Source of the DNA: Quadrisphaera sp. DSM 44207
GTDB taxonomy: Bacteria; Actinomycetota; Actinomycetes; Actinomycetales; Quadrisphaeraceae
Length of the DNA: 64,000 nt
Direction of reading: 5' to 3'
Assembly: GCF_900101335.1 (NCBI RefSeq)
Contig: NZ_FNKA01000001.1
Span: forward strand, 372,001-436,000
The position numbers and the translations under genes were made by a program. How positions within the stretch are numbered: position 1 is the stretch's first letter; each line of letters opens with the position of its first letter. Below, in pieces: positions 47,921 through 57,178 of this stretch. A model generated the notes under the pieces. That model did not search any database, was not told the origin of the DNA, and saw only the letters and a program-made list of their open reading frames with translations.

Positions 47921-48802
47921 TCAGGGGCGCCGCTCGCCGCTGCCGGCGGCGGCGAGCGGGCGGCGGGGGCCCACGACGCGCAGGCGCTGCGCCTGGTGGG
48001 TGGCCACGTGCCCGAGGAGCACCACCAGGTGCAGCAGCCAGATCCACAGCAGCAGGGCGGTGGCGACGCCGACCTCGGTGAGCCCGCCGAAGGGCGCGCC
48101 GAGGTCGACCGGCAGCGCCAGGAAGACGACGAACCCCTGCAGGAACCCGGAGACGAACGCGCCGGTGGCGAAGCCGCCGACCAGCGCCACCCGCCACGGC
48201 AGGGGGTCCGGGTCGACGACGCGGAAGGACCACGCCAGCGGCAGGGAGACCGCGACCCAGTCGACGTTGAGCGCCAGGTACACGCCCAGGACGCCGCGCG
48301 CGAGGCCCTCCTGGAACAGGGCCGCCAGCACCGGGGCCACGCCGAGGACGGCGAGCAGCAGCAGCGGCGCCACCGCCAGCACCGGCAGCACGGCCACCCG
48401 ACCCCGCCACCCGACGAACCGGTCGTCCACGTCGGCCAGGGAGGCGTACGCGCGCCGCAGCCCCTCCCCGTACAGGCTCGCGGGCAGGACGGCGAAGAGG
48501 ACCACCCACCAGCTGACGGTGGTGGACTGCAGCACCAGGTCCCGGGCGACGGGGCCCGCACCCATCGCCGGCGGCAGGGACTGCTCCACCGCCGCCGCCA
48601 GGTGCCCCATCCGCTCTGCGCCGACGAGGACGGTCGCCGTCCGCCCGGCCAGCAGGAACCCGGGCACGACGGCGATCGCCGCGTAGAAGGTGACGGCCGC
48701 GCCGTGCAGCAGCAGGTCCCGGCGGCCCAGCTCGCGGCGCACGGCCGTGGGCAGCACCCTCATGACCGCCCGCCACGGCAGGGCGCGGGCGGCGGCGGTC
48801 AC
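47921..48802 (-). CDS. YihY/BrkB-family membrane protein
   Basis: A 293-residue protein of about six membrane helices. It has the family N-terminal block RRDLLLHGAAVTFYAAIAVVP, then YGEGLRRAYASLADVDDRFV and the C-terminal FGGLTEVGVATALLLWIWLL. The family is misnamed RNase BN in older records and is thought to be a transporter-like inner-membrane protein. The start is GTG 48802, with a CATGAT box 6 nt upstream. Confidence 0.85.
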   Translation of the reverse strand: MTAAARALPWRAVMRVLPTAVRRELGRRDLLLHGAAVTFYAAIAVVPGFLLAGRTATVLVGAERMGHLAAAVEQSLPPAMGAGPVARDLVLQSTTVSWWVVLFAVLPASLYGEGLRRAYASLADVDDRFVGWRGRVAVLPVLAVAPLLLLAVLGVAPVLAALFQEGLARGVLGVYLALNVDWVAVSLPLAWSFRVVDPDPLPWRVALVGGFATGAFVSGFLQGFVVFLALPVDLGAPFGGLTEVGVATALLLWIWLLHLVVLLGHVATHQAQRLRVVGPRRPLAAAGSGERRP

Positions 48803-48843
48803 CGCCCGATCATGCCCGCTGCGCCGGGGGCGCGCGGCGCCGG

Positions 48844-49974
48844 TCAGCCGACGATGCCGAGGCGGCGCAGCTCGACGGTCAGGTCGTGGGGGGTGCTCGC
48901 CGCGGCCAGGGCGTCCTCGAGCAGCACGACGCCGTCGCGCACCAGGGCGACGAGGTGCTGGTCGAAGGTCTGCATGCCGTAGAAGCCGCCGTCGGCGACG
49001 AGGTCGGTCAGCGAGGACGTCTTCGCGGGGTCGGCGATGGCGTCGGCGACCCGCCCGGTGCCCACGCAGACCTCCATCACCACGCAGCGGCCCTGGCCGT
49101 CCGCCCGGGGCACCAGGCGCTGGCAGACGATGCCGCGCAGGGCGCCGGCGAGCGCCTGGCGCACCTGGTGCTGCTCGTGCGGGGGGAAGAAGTCCACGAT
49201 CCGCGCGACGGTCTCCTGCGCGTCCGTGGTGTGCAGCGTGGACATCACGAAGTGGCCGGTCTCGGCCGCCGACAGCGCCGCGCGGACCGTCTCGGCGTCG
49301 CGCATCTCGCCGACCAGGACGACGTCGGGGTCCTGGCGCATCGCACCGCGCAGCGCCGTGGCGAAGTCGGCGGTGTCCACGCGCACCTCGCGCTGGTTGA
49401 CCATCGCGAGCTTGTCGGAGTGCAGCACCTCGATCGGGTCCTCGAGCGTGATGATGTGCACCTCGCGCGAGCTGTTGACGTGGTCGACCATCCCGGCCAG
49501 CGTCGTCGTCTTGCCCGAGCCGGTCGGGCCCGTGACGAGGACGAGCCCGCGCGGCTCCAGCGCGAGGGAGCCGATGACGGCCGGCAGGCCGAGCTCGGCG
49601 AGCGCGATCGCCCCGACCGCGACGCGGCGGAAGACCAGGCCGGCCGAGCCGCGCTGGCGGAAGGCGTTGACGCGGAAGCGGCCCACGCCGGGCAGGGAGT
49701 AGGCGAAGTCGGCCTCGCTGGTGCGGGCGAACTCCTCGAGCAGGTCCTCGCGCAGCACCTCGCGGGCCATCTGCTCGACGTCCTCGGGCGTCAGCTCCGG
49801 GGCGTCCAGGCGGCGCAGCCGCCCGTCGATGCGCACCCGCGGCGGGGAGCCGACCTTGCAGTGCAGGTCCGAGCCGTGCAGGTCGACCAGCGCGAGCAGG
49901 TACGGCACGACGGAGACGGGCGCACCGGCCGCGGCGGGGAACCCCGCGGCCGCCTCGGGGGCGATGTGGCTCAC
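48844..49974 (-). CDS. pilT: PilT-type twitching/secretion ATPase
   Basis: A 376-residue hexameric ATPase of type IV pilus retraction. An N-terminal PAS-like part (LALVDLHGSDLHCKVGSPPR) precedes Walker A LVTGPTGSGKTTTLAGMVDH near residue 153, the Asp box ITLEDPIEVLHS, Walker B DPDVVLVGEMRDAETVRAAL, the His box STLHTTDAQETV and the ALRGIVCQRLVPR helix equivalent to the AIRNLIRE retraction motif. GTG 49974 is used because longer starts overlap the carrier-protein gene. No other pilus genes lie in the window. Confidence 0.92.
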   Translation of the reverse strand: MSHIAPEAAAGFPAAAGAPVSVVPYLLALVDLHGSDLHCKVGSPPRVRIDGRLRRLDAPELTPEDVEQMAREVLREDLLEEFARTSEADFAYSLPGVGRFRVNAFRQRGSAGLVFRRVAVGAIALAELGLPAVIGSLALEPRGLVLVTGPTGSGKTTTLAGMVDHVNSSREVHIITLEDPIEVLHSDKLAMVNQREVRVDTADFATALRGAMRQDPDVVLVGEMRDAETVRAALSAAETGHFVMSTLHTTDAQETVARIVDFFPPHEQHQVRQALAGALRGIVCQRLVPRADGQGRCVVMEVCVGTGRVADAIADPAKTSSLTDLVADGGFYGMQTFDQHLVALVRDGVVLLEDALAAASTPHDLTVELRRLGIVG

Positions 49975-49981
49975 CCCGGGC

Positions 49982-50281
49982 TCATCGGGCGCCGCGGCGC
50001 CCTCCTTGAGGACCGCCGTCCCGTGCCGGAGCGGCGTCGTCCAGGACGACGAGGACGTCACCGGCCTGGACGACGTCCCCCGGCGCCACGGCGACGGCGA
50101 GGACGGTGCCGCCCCGCTCGGGCAGGACGGGGATCTCCATCTTCATGGACTCCAGCAGCACCAGCTCCTGGCCGGCGCGCACGCGCTCGCCAGCGGCCAC
50201 GGCCACCTCGAGCACGCGGGCCACGAGCTCGGCCCGCACGACCTCGCCGCCGGGAGGGACCGGGGCGTCCTGTGGGAGCAT
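49982..50281 (-). CDS. biotin/lipoyl-binding carrier protein
   Basis: A 99-residue single-domain carrier with the biotinylation-type motif LVLLESMKMEIPVLPERGG (Lys between two Met near residue 45) on a hairpin of the biotinyl fold. It matches the small biotinylated protein (TB7.3-like) encoded beside the anti-sigma gene in mycobacteria. A partner carboxylase is not present here. ATG 50281 gives the usual length. Confidence 0.88.
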   Translation of the reverse strand: MLPQDAPVPPGGEVVRAELVARVLEVAVAAGERVRAGQELVLLESMKMEIPVLPERGGTVLAVAVAPGDVVQAGDVLVVLDDAAPARDGGPQGGRRGAR

Positions 50282-50312
50282 GGAGGGCACCCCTGGCGAA
50301 GTGGAGGACCGC

Positions 50313-50387
50313 ATGAGCAAGCGCGCCCGCAAGCGCCGCAGCCGCAAGTCCAGCGGCGCCAACCACGGCAAGCGCCCCAACACCTGA
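50313..50387 (+). CDS. ribosomal protein bL37
   Basis: A 24-codon gene: ATG 50313 after GTGGAGG, giving MSKRARKRRSRKSSGANHGK ending RPNT. Size, extreme basicity and the ANHGKRPN ending match bL37, the tiny large-subunit protein seen in mycobacterial ribosomes. Its location between the biotin-carrier and rsrA genes agrees with mycobacterial order. It is transcribed opposite to both neighbours. Identification rests on recollection of the family. Confidence 0.8.
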   Translation: MSKRARKRRSRKSSGANHGKRPNT

Positions 50388-50400
50388 GGCGCCGCCGCGG

Positions 50401-50442
50401 GCGGCTCACCGCCGCGCTCCTCAGCTCTCGGCGGTGAGCCGC
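50401..50442. terminator. 13-bp-stem hairpin between bL37 and rsrA
   Basis: GCGGCTCACCGCC (50401-50413) pairs perfectly with GGCGGTGAGCCGC (50430-50442), with a 16-nt loop. The right arm lies within the final codons of rsrA. It probably ends both convergent transcripts. Confidence 0.6.
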
Positions 50443-50687
50443 ACCTCGCTGATGCGGGCGACGATCCGCAGCCGCAGCGCCTCGGGCGCGCGGTCCTCCT
50501 GGCAGGAGCGGCGCACCAGCTGCTTGACCAGCGCCTCGAGGTCGTACTGGCGCAGGCACGGGGCGCACTCGGCCAGGTGCACGCGGATCAGGTCGAGGTC
50601 GTGCGGGCCCAGCTCGCCGTCGACGTACTCGTAGACCCGGTCGAGGACCTCGCGGCAGTCGCTCGGGTGAGGCCTGCCGCCGCTCAT
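50421..50687 (-). CDS. rsrA: mycothiol-system anti-sigma factor
   Basis: An 88-residue zinc-binding anti-sigma (ZAS) protein that holds SigR inactive until disulfide stress releases zinc. The ZAS motif His-x3-Cys-x2-Cys is seen in [14 protein letters not shown], with another Cys at residue 11 ([15 protein letters not shown]) and one near 62 (RSCQED). ATG 50687 overlaps the sigR stop by 4 nt (ATGA), ensuring balanced synthesis. Confidence 0.92.
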   Translation of the reverse strand: MSGGRPHPSDCREVLDRVYEYVDGELGPHDLDLIRVHLAECAPCLRQYDLEALVKQLVRRSCQEDRAPEALRLRIVARISEVRLTAES

Positions 50688-51307
50688 CGCTCCTCCGCTC
50701 CGGGCTCGCCGGCGGGCACCAGGCCCCGCTCGCGGGCGTAGTCCTCCAGCAGCGCGCGCAGCTGGCGGCGCCCGCGGTGCAGGCGGGACATCACGGTGCC
50801 GATCGGCGTGCCCATGATGTCGGCGATCTCCTTGTAGGCGAACCCCTCGACGTCGGCGTAGTACACCGCCATCCGGAAGTCCTCGGGGATCGACTGCAGC
50901 GCCGCCTTGACGTCGGAGTCGGGCAGGTGGTCGAGCGCCTCCGTCTCGGCCGAGCGCAGGCCCACGGAGCTGTGCGACTCCGCGCGGGCGAGCTGCCAGT
51001 CCTCGATCTCGTCGCTCTGCGCCTGCTGGGGCTGGCGCTGCTTCTTGCGGTACGAGTTGATGTAGGTGTTGGTGAGGATCCGGTACAGCCAGGCCTTGAG
51101 GTTCGTGCCCGGGCGGTACTGGTGGAAGGAGGCGAAGGCCTTCGTGAACGCCTCCTGCACCAGGTCCTCGGCGTCGGCGGGGTTGCGCGTCATCCGCAGC
51201 GCCGCCGAGTAGAGCTGGTCCAGGTGCTGGAGCGCCTCAGCCTCGAACCGGGAGGTCCGCTCCGCGGCGGACTCCTCCTCGGGGGCTCTGGTCACGTCCT
51301 CTGTCAT
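50684..51307 (-). CDS. sigR: thiol-stress ECF sigma factor
   Basis: A 207-residue group 4 sigma factor (SigR/SigH/RpoE). Region 2 is [20 protein letters not shown] then [20 protein letters not shown]. Region 4 is [19 protein letters not shown] then [21 protein letters not shown] 51307 is chosen; GTG 51310 is possible. It directs thiol-redox genes and probably its own promoter (51443-51469). Coupled to rsrA. Confidence 0.95.
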   Translation of the reverse strand: MTEDVTRAPEEESAAERTSRFEAEALQHLDQLYSAALRMTRNPADAEDLVQEAFTKAFASFHQYRPGTNLKAWLYRILTNTYINSYRKKQRQPQQAQSDEIEDWQLARAESHSSVGLRSAETEALDHLPDSDVKAALQSIPEDFRMAVYYADVEGFAYKEIADIMGTPIGTVMSRLHRGRRQLRALLEDYARERGLVPAGEPGAEER

Positions 51308-51442
51308 CACCGACGAGGGTAGTCGCCGGATGCGACCCCCGGCGAACCGCAGCGCCCCGGGCTCCCCCGTGACGGCGCCGAGCACGACGAGCACCTCCGA
51401 CCTCCTCACCAGGACGGGTGCGGGTGCCGTCCTGGCAGGCAG

Positions 51443-51469
51443 AACGCCGCCCCCGGCCGGGCTTGTTCC
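51443..51469 (-). promoter_or_regulatory. SigR-type autoregulatory promoter
   Basis: On the minus strand CGGAAC (-35, GGAAC at 51469-51465) is followed 18 nt later by CGTT (GTT at 51445-51443), matching the known SigR/SigH consensus GGAAC/T-N16-19-CGTT. It lies about 135 nt upstream of the sigR start. Autoregulation of sigR/sigH is established in Streptomyces and mycobacteria. Confidence 0.65.
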
Positions 51470-51490
51470 GGTCCCGTCCCCACCTCGTCC

Positions 51491-51526
51491 CGGGTCCGCC
51501 CCGGGTCCGCCCCGGGTCCGCCCCGG
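51491..51526. repeat. 11-bp tandem repeat, three copies
   Basis: Three identical CGGGTCCGCCC units plus a partial fourth, in the divergent sigR/DoxX gap upstream of the SigR-type promoter. Function unknown. Confidence 0.8.
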
Positions 51527-51589
51527 CCGTGCTCCACCCGGGCGACGCCCGGGGTGCGGCGGGGGACCCGGTGCGGTAGGCAGTCCCCC

Positions 51590-52135
51590 ATGACCATCGT
51601 GCGTCGCATCGCCCGACCCCTCCTGGCGGCCCAGTTCATCAACGGGGGCCTCGGCCAGCTGCGCAACCCGCAGGTGGACGCCGCGCGCGGGGGCCCGGTC
51701 TTCCCCGCCCTGGCCGGCAGGAGCATCGGCCCGCTGACCCTGCCCACCGACCGCCAGCAGCTGGTCAAGCTCAACGGCGCGGTGATGACGGGTGCGGGCT
51801 CTCTGCTGGCGCTGAACAAGCTGCCCCGCCTGTCCTCCCTGCTCCTCGCGGGGCTCACGGTCCCGACGACGCTGACGGGCCACCGCTTCTGGGAGCAGAA
51901 GGACCCGGTGCAGCGCGGCGACGACATCGCCGAGGTGCTCAAGAACGCCGGGCTCGTCGGGGGCCTGCTCATCGCCGCCGTCGACACCGAGGGCAAGCCG
52001 GGGCTGTCCTGGCGGGCCAAGCGCGCCGCCCGCAACGCCCGCCTGGCCACCAAGGCCGTCACCCACACCGCCGGCAAGTCCACCCGCGCCGCGAGCAAGG
52101 TCGCGAGCCGGAAGGCGAAGTCCGCCCTGCGCTGA
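51590..52135 (+). CDS. DoxX-family membrane protein
   Basis: A 181-residue protein. The DoxX core has [20 protein letters not shown] at the start and [20 protein letters not shown], then [20 protein letters not shown] and a last helix [16 protein letters not shown]. Four helices are expected. The C-terminal 55 residues are a basic Lys/Arg/Ala tail. The family is linked to thiol and oxidative-stress complexes in mycobacteria. ATG 51590 lies 7 nt after TAGGCA, near-leaderless. It is divergent from sigR. Confidence 0.85.
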   Translation: MTIVRRIARPLLAAQFINGGLGQLRNPQVDAARGGPVFPALAGRSIGPLTLPTDRQQLVKLNGAVMTGAGSLLALNKLPRLSSLLLAGLTVPTTLTGHRFWEQKDPVQRGDDIAEVLKNAGLVGGLLIAAVDTEGKPGLSWRAKRAARNARLATKAVTHTAGKSTRAASKVASRKAKSALR

Positions 52136-52149
52136 CCGCCCCGCGGCAC

Positions 52150-52190
52150 CGACGGCCCGCGACCACCGCACCGGTGGTCGCGGGCCGTCG
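52150..52190. terminator. strong hairpin between DoxX and aroA
   Basis: Perfect 19-bp arms (52150-52168 and 52172-52190) with a CAC loop. Placed 15 nt after the DoxX stop and about 40 nt before aroA. Confidence 0.7.
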
Positions 52191-52231
52191 CGCGCGGCGG
52201 CTCGTGCGCCGCGGGCCCTAGGGTCGTGCGG

Positions 52232-53557
52232 GTGAGCCCCGACGTCTGGCCCGCCCCGCACGCCGACTCCCCCGTCGACGCCACCGTCGCGCTGCCCGGC
52301 TCGAAGTCGCTGACCAACCGCTACCTCGTGCTCGCCGCGCTCGCGGACGCGCCGTCCGTGCTGCGCTCCCCGCTGCGCTCGCGCGACACCCTGCTCATGG
52401 CGCGGGCGCTGGGCGAGCTCGGCACCGGCGTCGCCGACCGCGGGGAGGACTGGGTGGTCACCCCGGGGGCGCTCGCGGGCGGCGGGCGCGTCGACTGCGG
52501 CCTCGCCGGCACGGTGATGCGCTTCGTGCCCCCCGTGGCGGCCCTGGCGGACGGCGTCACCACCTTCGACGGCGACGAGCACGCCCGCCAGCGGCCCATG
52601 GCGCCCGTCCTGGCGGCGCTGCGCGCGCTCGGCGCGCGGGTGGACGACGGCGGCCGGGGCCGGCTGCCGTTCACCGTCGCCGGCACCGGCTCCCTGCCCG
52701 GCGGGCGCGTGGAGGTCGACGCGAGCGCCTCGAGCCAGTTCGTCTCGGCGCTGCTGCTCGCGGGCGCCCGGTTCCGCAACGGCCTGGAGCTGCACCACGT
52801 CGGCGCCGCCCTGCCCAGCGCGCCGCACGTCGCCATGACCGTGGAGGTCCTGCGCGACGCCGGCGTGGACGTCGAGGAGCCCGCACCCGCCGCGTGGCGG
52901 GTGCGGCCCGGGCCGGTGGCCGCCCTCGACGTGCACGTGGAGCCGGACCTGTCCAACGCCGCGCCCTTCCTCGCGGCCGCCGCGGTCACCGGTGGGCGGG
53001 TCACGGTGCCCGGCTGGCCCCAGCGCACCACGCAGGCGGGCGACGGGCTGCGCGACCTGCTCGACTCCATGGGCGCCGAGGTCGAGCTCACCCGCGAGGG
53101 GCTGACCGTGCGGGGCACCGGGGAGCTGTACGGGCTGGACGCCGACCTGCACGACGTCGGGGAGCTGACGCCCGTCGTCGCCGCCCTGGCCGCCCTCGCC
53201 GACAGCCCCTCCCACCTGCACGGCATCGCGCACCTGCGCGGCCACGAGACCGACCGCCTGCACGCCCTCGCCACGGAGGTGAACGGGCTCGGGGGGGACG
53301 TCACCGAGACCGACGACGGGCTGGTGGTCCGGCCCCGGCCGCTGCGCGGCGGCGTCTTCCGCACCTACGCCGACCACCGCCTCGCCACCGCGGCCGCCGT
53401 CCTGGGGCTGCGCGTGCCCGGCGTCGGCGTGCAGGACGTCGCCACGACCGGCAAGACGCTGCCGGACTTCCCCGGCCTGTGGCTGGGCATGCTCGGCCAC
53501 CCGGTGCGGAGCGGGCCGCCGTCCGGGCCGCCGTCCGGGCCGCCGTCCGGCTCGTGA
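52232..53557 (+). CDS. aroA: EPSP synthase
   Basis: A 441-residue shikimate-pathway enzyme (shikimate-3-phosphate plus PEP to EPSP). Visible sites are [20 protein letters not shown], the PEP loop [57 protein letters not shown], and the Arg-x2-Glu/Asp regions [13 protein letters not shown] and [17 protein letters not shown] 52232 is 7 nt after TAGGGT, leaderless. The extreme C-terminus is a GPPS tandem repeat from a 12-bp DNA repeat. Confidence 0.95.
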   Translation: MSPDVWPAPHADSPVDATVALPGSKSLTNRYLVLAALADAPSVLRSPLRSRDTLLMARALGELGTGVADRGEDWVVTPGALAGGGRVDCGLAGTVMRFVPPVAALADGVTTFDGDEHARQRPMAPVLAALRALGARVDDGGRGRLPFTVAGTGSLPGGRVEVDASASSQFVSALLLAGARFRNGLELHHVGAALPSAPHVAMTVEVLRDAGVDVEEPAPAAWRVRPGPVAALDVHVEPDLSNAAPFLAAAAVTGGRVTVPGWPQRTTQAGDGLRDLLDSMGAEVELTREGLTVRGTGELYGLDADLHDVGELTPVVAALAALADSPSHLHGIAHLRGHETDRLHALATEVNGLGGDVTETDDGLVVRPRPLRGGVFRTYADHRLATAAAVLGLRVPGVGVQDVATTGKTLPDFPGLWLGMLGHPVRSGPPSGPPSGPPSGS

Positions 53558-53574
53558 GGCGGGGCTGAGGCGCC

Positions 53575-54609
53575 GTGGCGGACCGCCGGCGCCACCCCGA
53601 CGAGCGGGACGTGCGGGTGCGCCCGAACCCGCGCGGCTCGCGCCCGCGCACCAAGGACCGCCCCGAGCACCGGGACGCCGTGCCCGGGCGCGTGCTGACC
53701 ATCGACCGCGGCCGCTGCACCGCCCTGGTGGACGAGGGCGCCCGGGACGAGCGCGCGGTCGTGGCGGTGCGGGCCCGCGAGCTCGGCCGCAGCGGGCTCG
53801 CGGTCGGGGACCGGGTCGCGCTCGTCGGCGACGTCAGCGGCGCCGAGGACGCCCTGGCGCGGGTGGTGCGCGTGGAGGCGCGGCGCACCGTGCTGCGGCG
53901 CACCGCCGACGACACCGACCCGGTCGAGCGGGTCGTCGTCGCCAACGCCGACCAGATGCTCGTCGTCACGGCCCTCGCCGACCCCGCGCCGCGGCTGCGC
54001 CTGGTCGACCGCTGCCTGGCCGCCGCCTGGGACGCCGGCATCGACCCCCTGCTGTGCGTGACCAAGGCCGACCTCGCCGACCCCGAGGACCTGCTGTCCT
54101 CCTACCGGGCGCTGGCGGTGCCCGCGCTGGTGCTGCGGCGGCGCCCGGACGGCGCCCTGGACGGGCTGGACGCGGTCCGCGAGGCGCTGGGCGGGCGCGA
54201 GAGCGTGCTCGTCGGGCCCTCCGGGGTCGGCAAGTCCACCCTCGTCAACGCCCTCGTGCCCTCGGCCGAGCGGGCCACCGGCGCGGTCAACACGGCCACC
54301 GGCCGCGGGCGGCACACGTCCTCCTCGGCGGTGGCGCTGCGGCTGCGCGACGACGGCGGGCGGGTGCTCGGGTGGGTCGTCGACACTCCGGGCGTACGCA
54401 GCTTCGGCCTCGCGCACGTGGACCCGCAGCGCCTCGTCGGCGCCTTCACCGACCTCGAGCCCGGCACCGCGGGCTGCCCGCGCGGGTGCAGCCACGACGA
54501 GCCGGACTGCGCCCTGGACGCGTACGTCGCCGCCGGGCCGGCGGGACCGGCGCGGCTGGAGTCGCTGCGGCGCCTGCTGCGCAGCCGCGGCGGCGAGGGC
54601 GGGGACTGA
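53575..54609 (+). CDS. rsgA: ribosome small-subunit GTPase RsgA
   Basis: A 344-residue circularly permuted GTPase for late 30S maturation. An N-terminal OB fold ([17 protein letters not shown]) precedes the permuted order: G4 [11 protein letters not shown]1 [18 protein letters not shown]3 [12 protein letters not shown]. The C-terminal zinc knuckle is [12 protein letters not shown]. It follows aroA closely; aroA-rsgA-hisN is a common actinobacterial order. Confidence 0.95.
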   Translation: MADRRRHPDERDVRVRPNPRGSRPRTKDRPEHRDAVPGRVLTIDRGRCTALVDEGARDERAVVAVRARELGRSGLAVGDRVALVGDVSGAEDALARVVRVEARRTVLRRTADDTDPVERVVVANADQMLVVTALADPAPRLRLVDRCLAAAWDAGIDPLLCVTKADLADPEDLLSSYRALAVPALVLRRRPDGALDGLDAVREALGGRESVLVGPSGVGKSTLVNALVPSAERATGAVNTATGRGRHTSSSAVALRLRDDGGRVLGWVVDTPGVRSFGLAHVDPQRLVGAFTDLEPGTAGCPRGCSHDEPDCALDAYVAAGPAGPARLESLRRLLRSRGGEGGD

Positions 54610-54618
54610 CCCGCCCGG

Positions 54619-55278
54619 TCAGCCCTGCGCGCGTCCGGGCACCGGAGGAGCGGGCACCGGCGGCTGCGTGAGCGGTGCGGCCACTCCCGCCGCGCGCAGC
54701 TCCAGCGCGGCCAGGCGGCGCACGGCCCCGGGGTCGCCGCGGCGCCAGTCCCCCACCGGGTCCGGGCTGATCCTCGCCAGCGCCGCCGGGGGCTGGAAGG
54801 CCAGCGCCCGCAGGGCGAGCAGGTCGGTGCCGCCGGGACCGGTGGCCAGGCGGTGCACCCGGCCCGCGCGCAGCGCGAAGCGCAGCCGCATCGGCAGCCA
54901 CATCGCCACCACGAGCAGCAGCAGCAGCAGCGCGACCACGACGCTGACCACGTCCGCGAGGTCCTGGAGGCTGGCGGCCAGCGAGCCGCCGGCGTCGGCC
55001 AGCTGGTCCACCGACCCGCCCGCGTCGTCCAGCGGCCCGCCCAGCTCGTCGCCCACCACGGGCACCTCCTGCGCGGCGCGCCCGGCGCTGCGCAGCTGCT
55101 CGGCGAGCCCGCCGGCACCGGACTGCAGCTGCAGCCCGGGCCGGGAGAGCTGGCTGATCGCGTCGTGCACCGCGCGCCCGATCAGGACGCACGCGCAGGC
55201 CCACGCCAGCACGAGGACGTCGGCCAGCACCTGCGCGGCGCGGCGGCCCGGCGCCACCGCGTAGGGGCGCAGGCTCAC
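54619..55278 (-). CDS. membrane protein, unknown
   Basis: A 219-residue protein with two membrane helices (VLADVLVLAWACACVLIGRA near the N-terminus and VVSVVVALLLLLLVVAMWLP near residue 125). Between them is a Gly/Ala/Asp-rich extracytoplasmic loop with GGSVDQLADAGGSLAASLQD. The C-terminal half is soluble. GTG 55278 overlaps the stop of the upstream gene (GTGA). It resembles actinobacterial hypothetical proteins encoded beside hisN. No function known. Confidence 0.7.
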   Translation of the reverse strand: MSLRPYAVAPGRRAAQVLADVLVLAWACACVLIGRAVHDAISQLSRPGLQLQSGAGGLAEQLRSAGRAAQEVPVVGDELGGPLDDAGGSVDQLADAGGSLAASLQDLADVVSVVVALLLLLLVVAMWLPMRLRFALRAGRVHRLATGPGGTDLLALRALAFQPPAALARISPDPVGDWRRGDPGAVRRLAALELRAAGVAAPLTQPPVPAPPVPGRAQG

Positions 55279-55787
55279 GAGGGCGGCACCCGCCCGCTCC
55301 ACACCGAGCTCGCGCCGCTGTGCCCGGTGCGCACGACCCACCAGACGGCGAGGACGCCCGCGAGGACCGAGAGCACGACGCCGAGCCGGGCCAGCCCGGG
55401 CCGGCGCGCCCCCACCGCGGTCACGAGCGAGGCCAGCAGCACGCCGGCGACGAACAGCGGCACCCGCGCGCCGAGCTCGGCGTGCTCCGCGGCCACCTGC
55501 GGCCCGCCGAGGCGGGCCTGCAGGGAGCGGCCGGCGAGCACCGTCAGCTGCGCCGCCACGAGCAGGCCGGCGTTGGCGAGGACGACGAGCCACGCCGCCG
55601 CGGCGCGCGAGCGCCCGCCGGGGCGGGCGACGGCGACCGCCACCGCGAGGGTGACCAGCGACATCAGCGGCACCCCGCCGACCACGGAGTGCACCAGGAG
55701 CGGGTGGCCCGGCAGGCCCGCGACCGTGTCGACCATCTGCTCGAGGCGGTCGCCGAGGCCGGCGGCGCCCGGCAGGAGGGTGATCAC
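55275..55787 (-). CDS. DUF2231-like membrane protein
   Basis: A 170-residue protein of four helices. It opens with the DUF2231-type GLPGHPLLVHSVVGGVPLMS (His-Pro-x3-His), then SLVTLAVAVAVARPGG, LVVLANAGLLVAAQLTVLAG and a C-terminal LGVVLSVLAGVLAVWWVVRT. A haem- or metal-binding role has been suggested for the His motif in the family, without proof. It is the middle gene of a coupled three-gene unit (GTGA overlaps on both sides). Confidence 0.7.
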   Translation of the reverse strand: MITLLPGAAGLGDRLEQMVDTVAGLPGHPLLVHSVVGGVPLMSLVTLAVAVAVARPGGRSRAAAAWLVVLANAGLLVAAQLTVLAGRSLQARLGGPQVAAEHAELGARVPLFVAGVLLASLVTAVGARRPGLARLGVVLSVLAGVLAVWWVVRTGHSGASSVWSGRVPPS

Positions 55788-56095
55788 AGCACCACGGTGC
55801 CACCGCTGCGCCAGTACACGCCATGGTCGCGCTCGAGGAAGCCCTCGTCGACGAGGTAGCGGCGCAGCATCGCCACGTCGTCGTGGAAGGCGCGCACGAG
55901 GGCGTTGACCTCCGTCTCCGGGTAGCGCACCCCCGGCTCGAAGACGCGAGCGACGTGGTCGAGGACGACGAGGCGCTTGCGGTGCTTGGCCGGCATCGAC
56001 ACCAGGCGCCCGTCGGCGTCGAGGAAGGCGCGCAGGACGCGCTCGCGGTCGGCGAGCGCCTGCTGCAGGGACAGCCTGCCGGTGCCGGGGTCCAC
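55784..56095 (-). CDS. DUF2087 protein
   Basis: A 103-residue protein with the DUF2087 pattern: VLRAFLDADGRLVSMPAKHR, KRLVVLDHVARVFEPGVRY and PETEVNALVRAFHDDVAMLR followed by RRYLVDEGFLERD. The family is often fused to DNA-binding domains and is predicted to be winged-helix-like and regulatory. GTG 56095 lies 7 nt after TACAGT on the minus strand and is favoured over GTG 56104, which would sit inside the promoter. First gene of the three-gene unit. Confidence 0.8.
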   Translation of the reverse strand: MDPGTGRLSLQQALADRERVLRAFLDADGRLVSMPAKHRKRLVVLDHVARVFEPGVRYPETEVNALVRAFHDDVAMLRRYLVDEGFLERDHGVYWRSGGTVVL

Positions 56096-56232
56096 GCGCA
56101 GCACTGTAGGCAGGGGCCACGACGAGCACCCTGAGCAGCGGCTCGCTGCGCAGCGCAGCCGCTCCCCCGCCCGGTCGCAGGGCCGCCGTCCGGCCCGGAC
56201 GACGGCGGTGCGCTGCCCGGTACGGTGCCCTG

Positions 56233-57036
56233 GTGCCCGGCTTCGAGGACGACCTGAGACTCGCGCACGTGGTCGCCGACGCCGTCGACGGGCTGACCAC
56301 CACCCGCTTCCGCGCCCGCGACCTGGTCGTCGAGGCCAAGCCGGACCTGACGCCGGTCACGGACGCCGACGTGACCGCCGAGAAGCTCGTGCGGGCCCAG
56401 CTGGGCCGCACCCGCCCGCGCGACGCCGTCCTCGGGGAGGAGTTCGGCGGCAGCCTCGGCGCCGGCCGCCGCCAGTGGGTGGTCGACCCCATCGACGGGA
56501 CGAAGAACTTCGTGCGCGGCGTGCCGGTGTGGGCGACGCTGCTGGCCCTGCTCGACGACGGCGTGCCGGTGCTCGGCGTGGTCTCCGCCCCGGCGCTGAA
56601 CCGGCGGTGGTGGGCGGCGCTGGGGACGGGGGCGTGGAGCGGGCCGCGCCTGTCCTCGGCGACGCGCCTGCGGGTCTCCGGGATCAGCCGCGTCGAGGAC
56701 GCCTCCCTGTCGCACTCGGAGCTGTGGGAGTGGGAGGACGCCGGGCGCATCGGCGGGTTCCTCGACCTCACGCGCCGGGTGTGGCGCACCCGCGGCTACG
56801 GCGACTTCTGGTCCTACGCCCTCGTCGCCGAGGGGTCGGTCGACATCGCCTGCGAGCCGGAGCTCGCCGTGCACGACATGGCCGCCCTGGCCCCGCTGGT
56901 GACGGAGGCGGGCGGGCGCTTCAGCTCCCTCGACGGGCAGGACGGCCCCTTCGGGGGCAGCGCGCTGGCCACCAACGGGCTGCTGCACGAGGAGGTCCTG
57001 GAGGCCCTCGCGGCGCGCGCCGAGCCGCGCGCCTGA
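56233..57036 (+). CDS. hisN: histidinol-phosphatase (IMPase family)
   Basis: A 267-residue Mg-dependent phosphatase. Metal motifs are VLGEEFGG (Glu pair), VVDPIDGTKNFVRGVPVW, and the C-terminal ELAVHDMAALAPLVTEAGG. Location after aroA-rsgA identifies it as the HisN-type histidinol-phosphatase rather than a general inositol monophosphatase, an inference from context. GTG 56233 is 6 nt past TACGGT, leaderless. Confidence 0.92.
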   Translation: MPGFEDDLRLAHVVADAVDGLTTTRFRARDLVVEAKPDLTPVTDADVTAEKLVRAQLGRTRPRDAVLGEEFGGSLGAGRRQWVVDPIDGTKNFVRGVPVWATLLALLDDGVPVLGVVSAPALNRRWWAALGTGAWSGPRLSSATRLRVSGISRVEDASLSHSELWEWEDAGRIGGFLDLTRRVWRTRGYGDFWSYALVAEGSVDIACEPELAVHDMAALAPLVTEAGGRFSSLDGQDGPFGGSALATNGLLHEEVLEALAARAEPRA

Positions 57037-57040
57037 GCCC

Positions 57041-57105
57041 GCCCGCAGCACCGCCCGCCGCACCGCCCCCCGCACCGCCCGCAGCACAGCCCGCAGCACC
57101 GCCCG
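57041..57105. repeat. 12-bp tandem repeat, about five copies
   Basis: Degenerate copies of an AGCACCGCCCGC-like unit directly after hisN. Probably non-coding and slippage-derived. Confidence 0.65.
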
Positions 57106-57178
57106 GGAGGGCTGTCCGGAGGTGGAATGCCGGTCTGACCTGCGGCGTTGTAGCCGGTGACACCACCGAGGAGGCACT

